Source: Streptomyces sp. 35G-GA-8 (GTDB taxonomy: Bacteria; Actinomycetota; Actinomycetes; Streptomycetales; Streptomycetaceae). Taken from it: 64,000 nt of DNA. The DNA lies in the NCBI RefSeq assembly GCF_023534745.1, contig NZ_JAMHJQ010000012.1, forward strand, positions 62,001 to 126,000. Direction: 5' to 3'. The position numbers and the translations under genes are program-made. Below, in pieces: positions 33,305 through 42,327 of this stretch. Each line of letters begins with the position of its first letter. Position 1 is the stretch's first letter. The notes beneath the pieces were generated by a model. It searched no databases. It saw only the letters and a list, made by a program, of their open reading frames with translations, and was not told the DNA's origin.

Positions 33305-34510
33305 TCAGACCGTGACGGTCTCGTGGGTCCAGGCGCGCGCCTGCTCGCTCAGGCTGAAGCCCAGTCCGGGGCGGTTGGGCACGATCATCCGGCCGTCGCG
33401 GATCTCAAGGCGTTCGTTGAACATCGGCTCAAGCCACTCGAAGTGCTCCACCCACGGGTCGATCTCGTAGGCGGCGGCGAGGTGCAGGTGGATCTCCATG
33501 GCGAAGTGCGGCGCCATCCGCATCTTCGCCTGCTCACCCATGGCCATGATCTTCAGGAACGGGGTGATGCCGCCCACCCGCGGCGCGTCCGGCTGGAGGA
33601 AGTCGACCGAGCGGTGACGGACCAGTTCGGCGTGCTCGGCGACGCTGGTGAGCATCTCGCCGGTGGCGATCGGGGTGGCGAGCTCCGCGGCGAGAGCGGC
33701 GTGGCCTTCCGCGTCGTAGGCGTCGAGCGGCTCCTCGATCCAGGTCAGGTCGAACGACTCCAGTTTCCGGCCCATGCGGATCGCCGTACCGCGGTTCCAC
33801 TGCTGGTTGGCGTCGACCATCATCGGGAAGCCGTCGCCCAGCTGTTCGCGGATGGCCGCGACCCGCTGGAGGTCGATGTTCGTGTCGGGCTGGCCGACCT
33901 TGATCTTGATGCCGCCGATACCGCGTTCGACGGATGCCCGGGTGTTCTCCACGACCTGCTCGATGGACATGGACAGATAGCCGCCGGAGGTGTTGTAACA
34001 CTGCACCGAGTCGCGGTGGGCGCCGAGCAGCTTCGCGAGGGGGAGCCGGGCGCGCTTGGCCTTGAGGTCCCACAGGGCGATGTCGATGGCGGCGATCGCC
34101 TGGGTCGACAGCCCGCTGCGGCCGACGGAGGCGCCGGCCCAGACGAGCTTGGTCCATATCCGCTGGATGTCGTTGGGGTCCTCGCCGATCAGCTCGGGTG
34201 CGATCTCCTTCGCGTGGACGTACTGGGCGGGCCCGCCGGCGCGCTTGGAGTAGCTGTAGCCCACGCCCTCGAATCCCGCCTCGGTGCGGATCTCGGCGAA
34301 GAGGAAGGCGATCTCGGTGAGGGGCTTCTGGCGGCCGGTCAGTACCTTGGCGTCGCTGATGGGCGCGGCCAGCGGCAGGCTGACGAGGGAGAGCGTGACC
34401 GAGGCGATGGCATCGGTGCTGGCTTCGCCGCGCTCCAGCGCCGCGAAGTGGCGCTCGTTGGTCTTGCTGGTGACTGTGGCGCTGGTCCGGTTGAGGAAAG
34501 CAGTGCTCAC
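33305..34510 (-). CDS. Enolase-superfamily sugar-acid dehydratase
   Basis: 401 residues, mandelate racemase group. Catalytic layout: KIK (202-204), VDANQQW (metal Asp233), EEP (metal Glu259/260), GEML (Glu285 region), DAPRVGG (308) and the general base His335 in APHFAME. KxK plus His/Asp is the talarate/galactarate or related acid-sugar dehydratase set. Expected reaction: removal of water from an aldonate or aldarate to give a 2-keto-3-deoxy acid. GTG 34508-34510. Its neighbours (MFS carrier, FAH protein, ALDH) fit that pathway. Exact substrate open. Confidence 0.88.
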   Translation of the reverse strand: MSTAFLNRTSATVTSKTNERHFAALERGEASTDAIASVTLSLVSLPLAAPISDAKVLTGRQKPLTEIAFLFAEIRTEAGFEGVGYSYSKRAGGPAQYVHAKEIAPELIGEDPNDIQRIWTKLVWAGASVGRSGLSTQAIAAIDIALWDLKAKRARLPLAKLLGAHRDSVQCYNTSGGYLSMSIEQVVENTRASVERGIGGIKIKVGQPDTNIDLQRVAAIREQLGDGFPMMVDANQQWNRGTAIRMGRKLESFDLTWIEEPLDAYDAEGHAALAAELATPIATGEMLTSVAEHAELVRHRSVDFLQPDAPRVGGITPFLKIMAMGEQAKMRMAPHFAMEIHLHLAAAYEIDPWVEHFEWLEPMFNERLEIRDGRMIVPNRPGLGFSLSEQARAWTHETVTV

Positions 34511-34564
34511 GGAAGGGTGTCCTTTCCACGTTGTACGGGGAGATGGTGCGGGCGGTCTCGCGCT

Positions 34565-35974
34565 TCAGCGCGGCTCAGGGGCGGGCCCGTCGAGACCGGC
34601 GTTCGTCATGGACTGTGGTGTCCGGGGACCGACTTGGTCGAGGCCGGTCCGGTCGATGGCCGTGTGGTCGGCGACCGGTCGGCGGGGGACGCGGCGTACG
34701 AGGAGTGTGGCCCCGGCCGCGATCGCGATGATCGCCCCGAGTCCGAGCATCGCCAGACTGGTGCTGCCGGTCGAATCCTTGACCAGGCCGAAGCCGTACG
34801 GGGCGACGAAGCCACCGAGGTTGGCGACGGAGTTGACCAGGGCGATCGCGGTCGCCGCGGTCAGGGGGTCGGTGCGCTCGCGCAGCAGCGGCCAGAAGAC
34901 CGGTGCGACGGTCTTGAATCCGAGGGTGGCCAGGACGATGAACACCAGGCCCAGCCACGAGCCGGTGAGGGCCGCCGCCAGGGTTCCGGCCGCGGCCAGC
35001 ACGAACGACGTGGTCATCAGGGTGGAGCGCTGCTCGGGGTGACGGTCGCCGCGCCTGGAGACGAAGTACAGGTACGGGATGGTGCAGAGCCAAGGAAGGG
35101 CGGAGAGCAGCCCGACCATGTTGTCACTGCTGACCCCGATGTCGCGCACCACGCTCGGCAGCCAGAACGTCGTGGAGTAGATGGACATCTGCACGGCGAA
35201 GTAGATCCACATGAAGAGATGGATCACAGGACTGCGCAGCAGTTTCTTGATGGTCTGCACGGTCGAGCCCTGCTCGGCGTCGGAGGTCCGTTCCGCGGCG
35301 ATCCGCAGGCTGAGCTGGGTGCGCTCCTCCTCGGTGAGCCATTTCGCCTCACTGATCCTGGAGTCGAGCAGGAAATAGCCGACGACGCCGAGTCCGATGG
35401 TGACCAGGCCCTCGATGAGGAACAGCCACTGCCAGCCGTCGAGGCCGAAGAAGCCGTGCAGCGAGAGCAGTGGTCCTGAGACCAGACTGCCGGCGGAGTA
35501 GGCGAAGAGAGCGCCCACCGCCCAGGTGCCGGTGGCCCGGCCCTGGTAGCGGTTGGGGAGCCAGGAGGCGATGTAGAACAGCACCGCCGGAACGAACCCG
35601 GCCTCGGCCACGCCGAGCAGGAAGCGGAGCACGTAGAAGCTGGTCTCACCGCGGACGAAGATCATCGCAGCCGAGACGGCGCCCCAGGTGACGCAGATGC
35701 GGGTGATCCACAGCTTCGCCCCCACCTTCTGCATCAGTGCGTTGCTGGGCACCTCGAACAGGAAGTAGCCCACGAAGAACAGGCCGGCGCCGAGGCCGTA
35801 CGCGGCTGCCCCGATGCCGAAGTGGGCATTCAGGTCCTCCTGGACGAAGCCGATGTTCGAGCGGTCGATCTGGTTGAGCATCATCATCAGCGCGAACAGC
35901 ACGATGACGCGCCGGTAGATCTTCCGGCTGGCAGTAGCGACTGCCGGGTGCTCGTCTGCAATGGCGGTGGGCAT
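34565..35974 (-). CDS. MFS anion symporter (ACS family)
   Basis: 469 residues, twelve membrane spans. MMMLNQIDRSNIGFV (first span end with the D-R-x-N-I/L-G signature) and LGVAEAGFVPAVLFYIASW (span 4) are typical of the anion:cation symporters that import glucarate, galactarate, tartrate or phthalate. Cytoplasmic central loop around residues 205-245. It is the first gene of the leftward operon; the dehydratase follows after 54 bp. It is predicted to bring in the acid sugar that the dehydratase uses. Confidence 0.9.
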   Translation of the reverse strand: MPTAIADEHPAVATASRKIYRRVIVLFALMMMLNQIDRSNIGFVQEDLNAHFGIGAAAYGLGAGLFFVGYFLFEVPSNALMQKVGAKLWITRICVTWGAVSAAMIFVRGETSFYVLRFLLGVAEAGFVPAVLFYIASWLPNRYQGRATGTWAVGALFAYSAGSLVSGPLLSLHGFFGLDGWQWLFLIEGLVTIGLGVVGYFLLDSRISEAKWLTEEERTQLSLRIAAERTSDAEQGSTVQTIKKLLRSPVIHLFMWIYFAVQMSIYSTTFWLPSVVRDIGVSSDNMVGLLSALPWLCTIPYLYFVSRRGDRHPEQRSTLMTTSFVLAAAGTLAAALTGSWLGLVFIVLATLGFKTVAPVFWPLLRERTDPLTAATAIALVNSVANLGGFVAPYGFGLVKDSTGSTSLAMLGLGAIIAIAAGATLLVRRVPRRPVADHTAIDRTGLDQVGPRTPQSMTNAGLDGPAPEPR

Positions 35975-36029
35975 ATGTCTCGATCCTCTCGCAACGCTGC
36001 GCCTCGGATACCTGTCAGCAGACGACTCT

Positions 36030-36181
36030 CATCCCATTCTTCGGGATGAAATCTCGTTCATCGGTGTGCCGACGTGGGGACGCTAAGCGGCCCTTCTGGA
36101 GCAAGTCAAGAAGCGAGACCCGATTAACGGGATGGTTGTTCACTGAGTGGGATGTCGTCTAGGGTTGAGGACGTTCATCCC
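36030..36181. promoter_or_regulatory. Clustered GGGATG/CATCCC boxes (IclR sites?)
   Basis: In the 228-bp gap between the divergent MFS and RraA-like genes: CATCCC-N7-GGGATG (36030-36048), GGGATG at 36129-36134 and 36149-36154, and CATCCC at 36176-36181, the last two facing each other. The repeated half-site next to an IclR-controlled locus suggests an IclR binding region. Confidence 0.55.
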
Positions 36182-36202
36182 AGTCCCTGAGGAAGGTGGA
36201 CC

Positions 36203-37000
36203 GTGACAGCGCTGGATCTTCCCCCTGTCCCCCCGGACGTGCTGGCCGATCTGGGCCGCGCCAGCACCGCGACGTTGGCGACCCAGCTCTACCGGCGCGG
36301 GATCCGTCAACCGTTCCTCGTCGGACTCAGCCCTGTGGGCACGCACTTCGACGGCTTCGTAGGACAGGCGCGCACCATGCGCTTCGTCCCTGCCCGCGAG
36401 GATGTGGACCCGATGGACGACCCCTACCGCACGGGCAACGTCCTTCAGTGGGAAGCGGTCGAGCGGCTCGGCTCCGGCGATGTGCTGGTAGTGGACTCAC
36501 GCGGCGACGTCACCGCGGCGTCGGCGGGTGACATGCTCGTGACCCGGGCAATGAAGCGGGGCGCCGCGGCCTTCGTGACCGACGGTGCCTTCCGCGACGG
36601 GGCCGCGCTCGCCGAGCTGGGCTTCCCGACCTACTCGCGGGCGATCACCGCCACGACGCGACCGGCCTCCTTCCACGTCGCGGACCTCGACGTCCCGATC
36701 GGCTGCGCGGGAGTCGCGGTCTACCCGGGCGACATCCTCGTCGGTGACCGCGACGGTGTCATCGTCGTGCCCCGCGCCCTGGCAGCCGAGATCGCCGGCC
36801 CTGCCGCCGAGCAGGAACGGCTTGAGTCCTATCTCCACGACAGGGTCAAGGCGGGGGAGGCACTGTGGGGCATCTACCCGCCCAGCGAGGAGACCATCGC
36901 CTCCTATCAGGCCCGGCGGGGGTCGACGAACCCCGTGGACGGCACCCCTGGAGCGCTCCGGTCGTCCGCCGCTGCCACCGGGGCGGAGGCCGTGCGATGA
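36203..37000 (+). CDS. RraA-like aldolase/decarboxylase
   Basis: 265 residues, RraA/HMG-aldolase fold. GSGDVLVVDSRGDVTAASAG, then DMLVTRAMKRGAAAFVTDGA and FRD holds the metal/phosphate site typical of 4-hydroxy-4-methyl-2-oxoglutarate aldolases and related oxaloacetate decarboxylases. VAVYPGDILVGDRDGVIVVP is the usual second half. GTG 36203 with GAGGAAGG upstream. First gene of a four-gene rightward operon with tight overlaps. In this pathway it may cleave or decarboxylate a keto acid. Confidence 0.85.
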   Translation: MTALDLPPVPPDVLADLGRASTATLATQLYRRGIRQPFLVGLSPVGTHFDGFVGQARTMRFVPAREDVDPMDDPYRTGNVLQWEAVERLGSGDVLVVDSRGDVTAASAGDMLVTRAMKRGAAAFVTDGAFRDGAALAELGFPTYSRAITATTRPASFHVADLDVPIGCAGVAVYPGDILVGDRDGVIVVPRALAAEIAGPAAEQERLESYLHDRVKAGEALWGIYPPSEETIASYQARRGSTNPVDGTPGALRSSAAATGAEAVR

Positions 37001-37494
37001 CCCGCTTCGCCGACCTCCCGCGCGAGGAGCAGCGCACCCGGATGGAGGCCACCATCCGCACCTACTTCCAGGGCTGCAACGACGCGGACGTCGAGGGCAT
37101 GGCCGCGACGTTCCACCCCGAGGCCGTCCATTACTTCCCGCCCGGACTCGACGGCCCCTGGCGTGGTGCCCGCACCATCGCGGAGAACTGGCGCGCGCTC
37201 GTCCTGCGCATCGGTTCGGCCTGGAGCATCGAGCGTCTGATCGCCGAACCCGAGTCACTGCAGGCGGTCATCGAGTGGACCCACTGGAAGACCTCGATCG
37301 GCGGATACCTGCGCGGTGACGAGTGGTACCGCTTCGACCCGGAGACCGGGCTGATCACCGAGATCAGGGCGTTCTACGCCGCTGCTTCCGACGGCCGTGA
37401 CGAGGTCACGCTCGAAGGCTTCGACTACGAGGCGGAGGGCTACCAGCTCGTCCCGCCGGTCGACCGCCCCCATCCTGACGCGGCCGCCCGCTGA
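36997..37494 (+). CDS. NTF2-like (SnoaL-type) protein
   Basis: 165 residues, cone-shaped NTF2-like fold. TYFQGCNDADVEGMAATFHP, EAVHYFPPG and TSIGGYLRGDEWYRFD are typical. Such proteins act as small isomerases, dehydratases or ligand binders; no certain active residues can be named here. ATG 36997 overlaps the stop of the RraA-like gene (ATGA), so both are translated together. A role on an intermediate of the sugar-acid route is inferred from position only. Confidence 0.8.
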   Translation: MTRFADLPREEQRTRMEATIRTYFQGCNDADVEGMAATFHPEAVHYFPPGLDGPWRGARTIAENWRALVLRIGSAWSIERLIAEPESLQAVIEWTHWKTSIGGYLRGDEWYRFDPETGLITEIRAFYAAASDGRDEVTLEGFDYEAEGYQLVPPVDRPHPDAAAR

Positions 37495-37526
37495 AGCGTC
37501 CCGCCCGCCAACACCTCAGGAGCAAC

Positions 37527-39062
37527 ATGACTGCCGAGACCATCGTCAGTATCGACCCTGCCACCGGAATCGAGGTCGAGGAAGTCGCCACCGCCACCTC
37601 GCGCGAGGAGCTGGAGGAGGTGTGCCGCTCCGCCGCGGCGGCGTTCGCGCAGCTCGCGGAACGTGATCGCGCCTTTCGCGGCGAGCTCCTGCGGACCATG
37701 GCGGACGCCATGGCAGCCCGGCAGGCGGACATTGTGTCGCTGGGCGTCCGTGAGACCGGGCTGCCCCGCGCCCGCCTCGAAGGCGAACTCATCCGCACCG
37801 TGTACCAGGCCCGCCTGTTCGCCGATGCCGTCGACGAAGGCGGCCACCTGGAGGTCACGATCGACCACGCCGGTGACACACCCATGGGTCCGAGGCCCGA
37901 CCTGCGCCGGATGCTGGTCCCGACGGGACCGGTCGCGGTGTTCGGCGCCAGCAACTTCCCGCTGGCCTTCTCCGTGCCCGGCGGCGACACCATGTCCGCC
38001 CTGGCGGCGGGCTGCCCGGTCGTGGTCAAGGCCCACGATTCCCACCCGGCCCTGTCGGTCATGACGCAGGGCATTCTGAGCGAAGCGGCGTACGACGCCG
38101 GGGCGCCCGACGGGACGATCGGGCTCGTACACGGCCGCGAGGCCGGAGCGCGGCTGGTGCGGCACCCCGCCATCAGCGCCGTGGGTTTCACGGGCTCGTT
38201 GGACGGCGGTCGGGCGCTGATGCGGCTGATCGAGCAACGCCGGACACCGATCCCTTTCTTCGGTGAGCTCGCCAGCCTCAACCCGGTCGTTGTCACGCGG
38301 GCGGCAGCCGCGGCGCGGGGAACGACGCTCGCCGAAGACCTCGTCCTGTCGCTCACCGGCTCAGGCGGCCAGCTGTGCACCAAGCCGGGGCTCGTACTGG
38401 TACCCCAGGGACCCGCCGGTGACGCCCTGGTCAACGCCGCCGGCGACCTCGTCTCCGACCGGCCCGCGGCCACCCTCCTCAACAAGCGCATCCGCGACGG
38501 ATACGAGGAGACCAGCGCGGAACTGCGGCGCATCCCCGGTCTCCGCGTGGTGGCCGAGGGAGCGAAGCCGTCCGGCAGTGGCTTCGCCGTAGCGCCGCGG
38601 CTGCTGGCCGTGGAAGCGCGGGACCTGGTCGTGTCACAGATCGGTGAGTGCTTCGGCCCCACCACCGTCGTCGTCCGGTATGCCGAAGCGGACCTTGCCG
38701 GCATCATCGGCGGCCTGCCGGGTTCCCTCACCGCCACGATCCACTCCGAGCCCACCGAGGACATTCGCGCCACCGTCCGTGCGCTGCTGCCCAAAGCCGG
38801 GCGGCTGCTGTTCAACGGGTTCCCGACCGGCGTGTCGGTTTCGTGGGCCCAGCACCACGGTGGCCCATGGCCGGCGACCAACAGCCAGCACACGTCGGTC
38901 GGCACCTCTGCCATCAGGCGCTTCCTGCGCCCGGTGACCTGGCAGTCGGCCCCGGCGGAGGTGCTGCCCCAGGAGCTGCACGACGCGTACACGTCCATTC
39001 CGCGTCGGGTCGACGGGCGACTCGTCGTCCCGTCCCCAGCCGGCAAGGAGGACGCACGATGA
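37527..39062 (+). CDS. Aldehyde dehydrogenase (2-oxoglutarate semialdehyde type)
   Basis: 511 residues, NAD(P)-dependent. VAVFGASNFPLAFSVPGGDT (from 137; cofactor site of the 2,5-dioxovalerate dehydrogenase group), FTGS (221-224), FFGELASLNPV (catalytic Glu247) and GGQLCTKPG (catalytic Cys285). The FGASNFP motif and GELxSxNP are those of alpha-ketoglutarate semialdehyde dehydrogenases, which finish oxidative sugar-acid routes. AGGAGC lies 6 nt before ATG 37527. It overlaps the FAH-family gene. Confidence 0.92.
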   Translation: MTAETIVSIDPATGIEVEEVATATSREELEEVCRSAAAAFAQLAERDRAFRGELLRTMADAMAARQADIVSLGVRETGLPRARLEGELIRTVYQARLFADAVDEGGHLEVTIDHAGDTPMGPRPDLRRMLVPTGPVAVFGASNFPLAFSVPGGDTMSALAAGCPVVVKAHDSHPALSVMTQGILSEAAYDAGAPDGTIGLVHGREAGARLVRHPAISAVGFTGSLDGGRALMRLIEQRRTPIPFFGELASLNPVVVTRAAAAARGTTLAEDLVLSLTGSGGQLCTKPGLVLVPQGPAGDALVNAAGDLVSDRPAATLLNKRIRDGYEETSAELRRIPGLRVVAEGAKPSGSGFAVAPRLLAVEARDLVVSQIGECFGPTTVVVRYAEADLAGIIGGLPGSLTATIHSEPTEDIRATVRALLPKAGRLLFNGFPTGVSVSWAQHHGGPWPATNSQHTSVGTSAIRRFLRPVTWQSAPAEVLPQELHDAYTSIPRRVDGRLVVPSPAGKEDAR

Positions 39063-39895
39063 GGATTGCCACCGCCCGCGTCGACGGGGTCGTCACAACG
39101 GTCGTCGACAACGGCCAGGGGTGGCGCACCAGCCGGGTGCCCGCCCTCGACGTCGCCACCGGAGCCGACGCCGGGACCGGGACCGAGACCGGGACCGGCG
39201 ACCAAGTCGACGAAGAGCGCCTGGAGTTCCTGCTGCCGTACCGGCCCCCGACGATCCACGGCATCGGCCTCAACTACGCCGACACCGTGGCCGAGATGGG
39301 GTGGAAGACCCCGACGGCCCCCTACCTCTTCCCGAAACTCGCGTCCTCCGCATGCGGCCCCCATGACGACATCGTCGTGGACCTGGCACTGACCGCCCGA
39401 GCGGACTGGGAAGCGGAACTCGGTGTCGTCATAGGCCGTCCCGCCAAGTCCGTGCCCGTCAAAGAAGCGATGTCCTACGTCGCCGGTTACATCGCGGCCA
39501 ATGACCTCTCCGCCCGCGATCTGCAGGAGCAGGACGGCCAGTGGGTGCGCGGCAAGGGACTCGACACCTTCTGCCCTCTTGGGCCCTGGATTCTCACGAA
39601 GGACGAGGTGCCGGACCCGCAGCAGGTCTCGATCCGGACGTGGGTCAACGGTCAGCTGATGCAGAACGGGTCCACGGCCTCGATGATCTTCAGCGTTGCC
39701 GAACTCGTCTCCTACTGCTCATCGTTCTTCACCTTGGCACCGGGCGATGTCATCCTCAGCGGGACACCGGCAGGCTGCGGTGCCTTCAGGTCTCCGGCTG
39801 TGGCCCTGCGGCCGGGTGACGTCATCGAGGTCGAGGTCGCCGGACTCGGCCGCCAGCACTCCAACATTGCGGCTCCTGCACCACACACGGTCTGA
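39059..39895 (+). CDS. FAH-superfamily hydratase/dehydratase
   Basis: 278 residues, fumarylacetoacetate hydrolase superfamily. GIGLNYADTVAEMGWK, then EAELGVVIG (metal Glu residues), YVAGYIAANDLSARDLQ and GDVILSGTPAGCGAF. Members isomerise, hydrolyse or dehydrate keto acids; in non-phosphorylative pentose routes an FAH protein converts 2-keto-3-deoxy-pentonate to 2-oxoglutarate semialdehyde, the substrate of the preceding ALDH. That role fits well here. A run of Thr/Gly repeats (ATGADAGTGTETGTGDQ, about 34-50) looks like a low-complexity insert. ATGA overlap with the ALDH gene. Confidence 0.88.
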   Translation: MRIATARVDGVVTTVVDNGQGWRTSRVPALDVATGADAGTGTETGTGDQVDEERLEFLLPYRPPTIHGIGLNYADTVAEMGWKTPTAPYLFPKLASSACGPHDDIVVDLALTARADWEAELGVVIGRPAKSVPVKEAMSYVAGYIAANDLSARDLQEQDGQWVRGKGLDTFCPLGPWILTKDEVPDPQQVSIRTWVNGQLMQNGSTASMIFSVAELVSYCSSFFTLAPGDVILSGTPAGCGAFRSPAVALRPGDVIEVEVAGLGRQHSNIAAPAPHTV

Positions 39896-40288
39896 AAGGC
39901 CGACCCTCCCGCAGAGGTCCAGTTCGCCTCCTGCCGATCCCCGTCTCCCAACTTCACGAGCCAGTCGACCAACTGATCCCGCAGCCAGGGTGTCCGTAGC
40001 TCAGCATCGTCAGTGGGCATTCCATGTCCTCCATGTCTGCCATTCACTCAACGGGACGTGAGCTTCGACCGGGTAGTCCTGAAACTTCGCGTGGGGCGGC
40101 AGCAGCACTGAACTCGGCCCTGTTCTCACGAAGCTACGGCGGAGGCGACCGCGCCGCCGCGTGAGCGGCAGGGCGAGCCGGGCTGTGCGTCATACCTCGG
40201 ACAGGCGTGCTGTTCGACGTCGTCGGCAGGGGTGGCATCCTCGCAGGCCAATCCGCGTCGAGTGGGGTCCGCACAGTGTGTGGATTTC
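39896..40288. other. Intergenic with possible gene scrap
   Basis: No complete gene. A leftward stretch from ATG 40020 to about 39915 reads MPTDDAELRTPWLRDQLVDW and LVKLGDGDRQE, which has good protein character (acidic helix with Trp residues) but no continuation; I cannot name it. The rest appears non-coding. Confidence 0.35.
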
Positions 40289-40299
40289 CCAATGATTGG
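40289..40299. promoter_or_regulatory. MarR operator candidate
   Basis: CCAAT-G-ATTGG, a perfect 11-bp palindrome in an AT-rich patch, 23 bp before the chosen MarR start. Suited to autorepression. Confidence 0.5.
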
Positions 40300-40321
40300 A
40301 TTCTCCATGCACATTGCGGTC

Positions 40322-40792
40322 ATGGACGACCGACAGCTGAACCAGGAGCTCCATGACTGCCTGTTCGAGATTCGTTCCCATGTACATGCCGAGCTCAAGG
40401 AACTAGCCCGGGAAGCGGGGTTGACCGACACCCAGACCGATGCGCTGTGGAGGCTGAGTCGCGGGCCGGAGATGACCGCGCGCCGACTTGCCGACCGCTT
40501 GCAGTGCGACGCCTCGACCGCCACATCGATGATTGACCGGCTGGAGAAGCGTGGCCTGGTCCGCCGCGTACCCCACCCCACCGACCGCCGCGTGAAAGTC
40601 ATCCAGCTCACCTCCGAGGGGTGCGCGCTGCGTGATCGCGTCATCCAGCACACCACCGAGCACTCACCCTTCGCCCGCCTTGACCACGAGAGCAGGCTGC
40701 GCCTGCACGCGCTTCTCCGCCAAGCGATCGACGGCAACCACTCGACAGGTGAGACCGCCAACGTCATGGCCACTCCGAAAAAGGAACAGTGA
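40322..40792 (+). CDS. MarR-family regulator
   Basis: 156 residues. Winged helix: LTDTQTDALWRLSRGPEMTA, RRLADRLQCDASTATSMIDR and LEKRGLVRRVPHPTDRRVKV (the DRR wing). ATG 40322 was chosen; ATG 40307 is equally possible and no clear ribosome site decides. It overlaps the SDR gene by one base (TGATG), so the two form an operon in which the regulator likely controls itself and the enzyme. Confidence 0.88.
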   Translation: MDDRQLNQELHDCLFEIRSHVHAELKELAREAGLTDTQTDALWRLSRGPEMTARRLADRLQCDASTATSMIDRLEKRGLVRRVPHPTDRRVKVIQLTSEGCALRDRVIQHTTEHSPFARLDHESRLRLHALLRQAIDGNHSTGETANVMATPKKEQ

Positions 40793-41673
40793 TGAGCAGC
40801 AAGACCGCGGTCATCACGGGCGGAGCCTCGGGTCTGGGTTTGGTGACGGCAGGCCAACTGGTCAAGGCCGGGCACAGCGTCGTCCTCGTCGGTCGGGACG
40901 CGTCGCGCACCCAGGACGCTGCTGAACACCTGCGCGGCTTGGCCCCTTCGGACAGCGAAGCGGCCCCGCCGAGGACGTACACCTTCGACTTGGAGCAGTG
41001 GTCGCAGGTACGGGCACTGGCCGCGGAACTGGCGACCGACAGCCACCCAGTAGACATCCTCATCAACAACGCGGGGGCAGCCTTCCCCCGGTACGAGCAG
41101 ACAGCGGACGGCGTGGAACGCACCTACGCGCTCAACCACCACGCTCCGTTCCTGCTCACACATGCCTTGCTGGCCGAAGGGGCGCTTGCACCCCAGGCGC
41201 GGATCATCAACATCTCCACGTTTGTGGAAAAGCGAGGCAAACTTGACGCCGCCGATCCGGATGTGGCGGGAACATCGTGGAGCAACCGTTTCTACAACCA
41301 GATCAACGTCTACGGGACGAGTAAGCTCGTCAGCCTCCTGGCGGCGCGAGAGCTTGCGCGCCGCCTTCCCGACGGTACGAGCGTTTACAACGCCAATCCC
41401 GGCATGGTCAAGGGCACCGCGATGAACAGCAACGCCGGCGGGCTGATGCAGTTGAGCGCCCCGCTGTTCCGACCGTTCTCCATCACCCCGGACGAAGGGG
41501 TGCAGACCCCTGTCTGGCTCGCCACCGCCTCCCCCGCACCACACCCCAGTGGGGGCTTCTTCAGCAAGTCCCGGCCGGACACCCCTTCGCGCCTGGCTCT
41601 GGACGACGCCCTCGCCAACACCGTCTACACCAAGACCGCGGCCCTCCTCGGGGTGGTGCCTCTCACGAGGTAA
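40792..41673 (+). CDS. SDR oxidoreductase
   Basis: 293 residues. AVITGGASGLGLVTAGQL (cofactor loop), VDILINNAGAAFPRYE (NNAG), IINISTFVEKRG (Ser region) and NVYGTSKLVSLLAAREL (Tyr and Lys). NAD(P)H-dependent reductase or dehydrogenase of the retinol-dehydrogenase/WW-oxidoreductase-like group. ATG 40792 with AAGGAA 7 nt upstream. Co-transcribed with the MarR gene. Substrate unknown. Confidence 0.88.
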   Translation: MSSKTAVITGGASGLGLVTAGQLVKAGHSVVLVGRDASRTQDAAEHLRGLAPSDSEAAPPRTYTFDLEQWSQVRALAAELATDSHPVDILINNAGAAFPRYEQTADGVERTYALNHHAPFLLTHALLAEGALAPQARIINISTFVEKRGKLDAADPDVAGTSWSNRFYNQINVYGTSKLVSLLAARELARRLPDGTSVYNANPGMVKGTAMNSNAGGLMQLSAPLFRPFSITPDEGVQTPVWLATASPAPHPSGGFFSKSRPDTPSRLALDDALANTVYTKTAALLGVVPLTR

Positions 41674-41709
41674 GCCCGTCCGGGCCTGCGAAACACCCAC
41701 CACGCTCTG

Positions 41710-42093
41710 CATGTCCAGCTCGAATCGGCCGTACGGGTTCACGTGGTTCCAGAACAGTGTGGACAGGGCCCGCCGGTCGGCGTCGGTGAGCCGCTTCTGC
41801 CACTTCTCCTCGCTCAGGATGTCCTAGAGGAGCAGGGTGTTGACGTGTACCAACGTCGACTGGAGCAGGTGCAGGTGCGGGGCGAGCATCGAGACCTCCT
41901 GGGACTCCTTGTCGGATCCGGTCAGGTCGCCGTCGTTGCCGTGGAACAGGTCGTGACTGGCGGAGTTCCGGTTCTCCACGACCTGGAGGCCGTCGTTCTC
42001 GGCGGTGCCCAGGCGCAGGGCTGTCGTGTACTTCACGATCTGGTCGTACTGCTGGCGGATCAGCTCGAAGTCGATCGTCTTGGTCGACAGCAC
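41710..42093 (-). pseudogene. Tn3-family transposase C-terminal relic
   Basis: Reads TIDFELIRQQYDQIVKYTTA, LRLGTAEND, GLQVVENRNSASHDLFHGND, GDLTGSDKESQEVSML and LLQSTLVHVNTLLL. It then has an in-frame TAG (41824-41826) and continues as DILSEEKWQKRLTDADRRAL and STLFWNHVNPYGRFELDM. This is the C-terminal part of a Tn3-type DDE transposase, with an internal deletion after GTAEND (about 50 residues lost) and a nonsense codon. No inverted ends or resolvase are visible. Confidence 0.75.
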
Positions 42094-42327
42094 CGGCGCC
42101 CGGTGCGGCCAGGTGCCGCCCTCCCTGGCCGCCTACCGGTACGGCCGCGCCGAGCCGACGTTCTTCCGTCACACTCGCAGCCCTCGCCATCCGGCTCCGC
42201 ACATGATCCAGGAAACAGCGCCCAGAACACCCTGCCGGCCGCATCCAAGGCCGTGACCGCCGGCCCCCGGCTGGCGCGCCGTCACATGTCGGTGGGGCGT
42301 CCTCGGCGGGCAAAGGGCGCAAGGTCC

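Noticed and set aside
33275-35479. Long rightward frame of 734 codons
   Set aside because: It is the antisense of the dehydratase and MFS genes, which have full motifs on the other strand. Its translation is rich in low-complexity Gly/Ala/Asp/Arg and matches nothing known to me.
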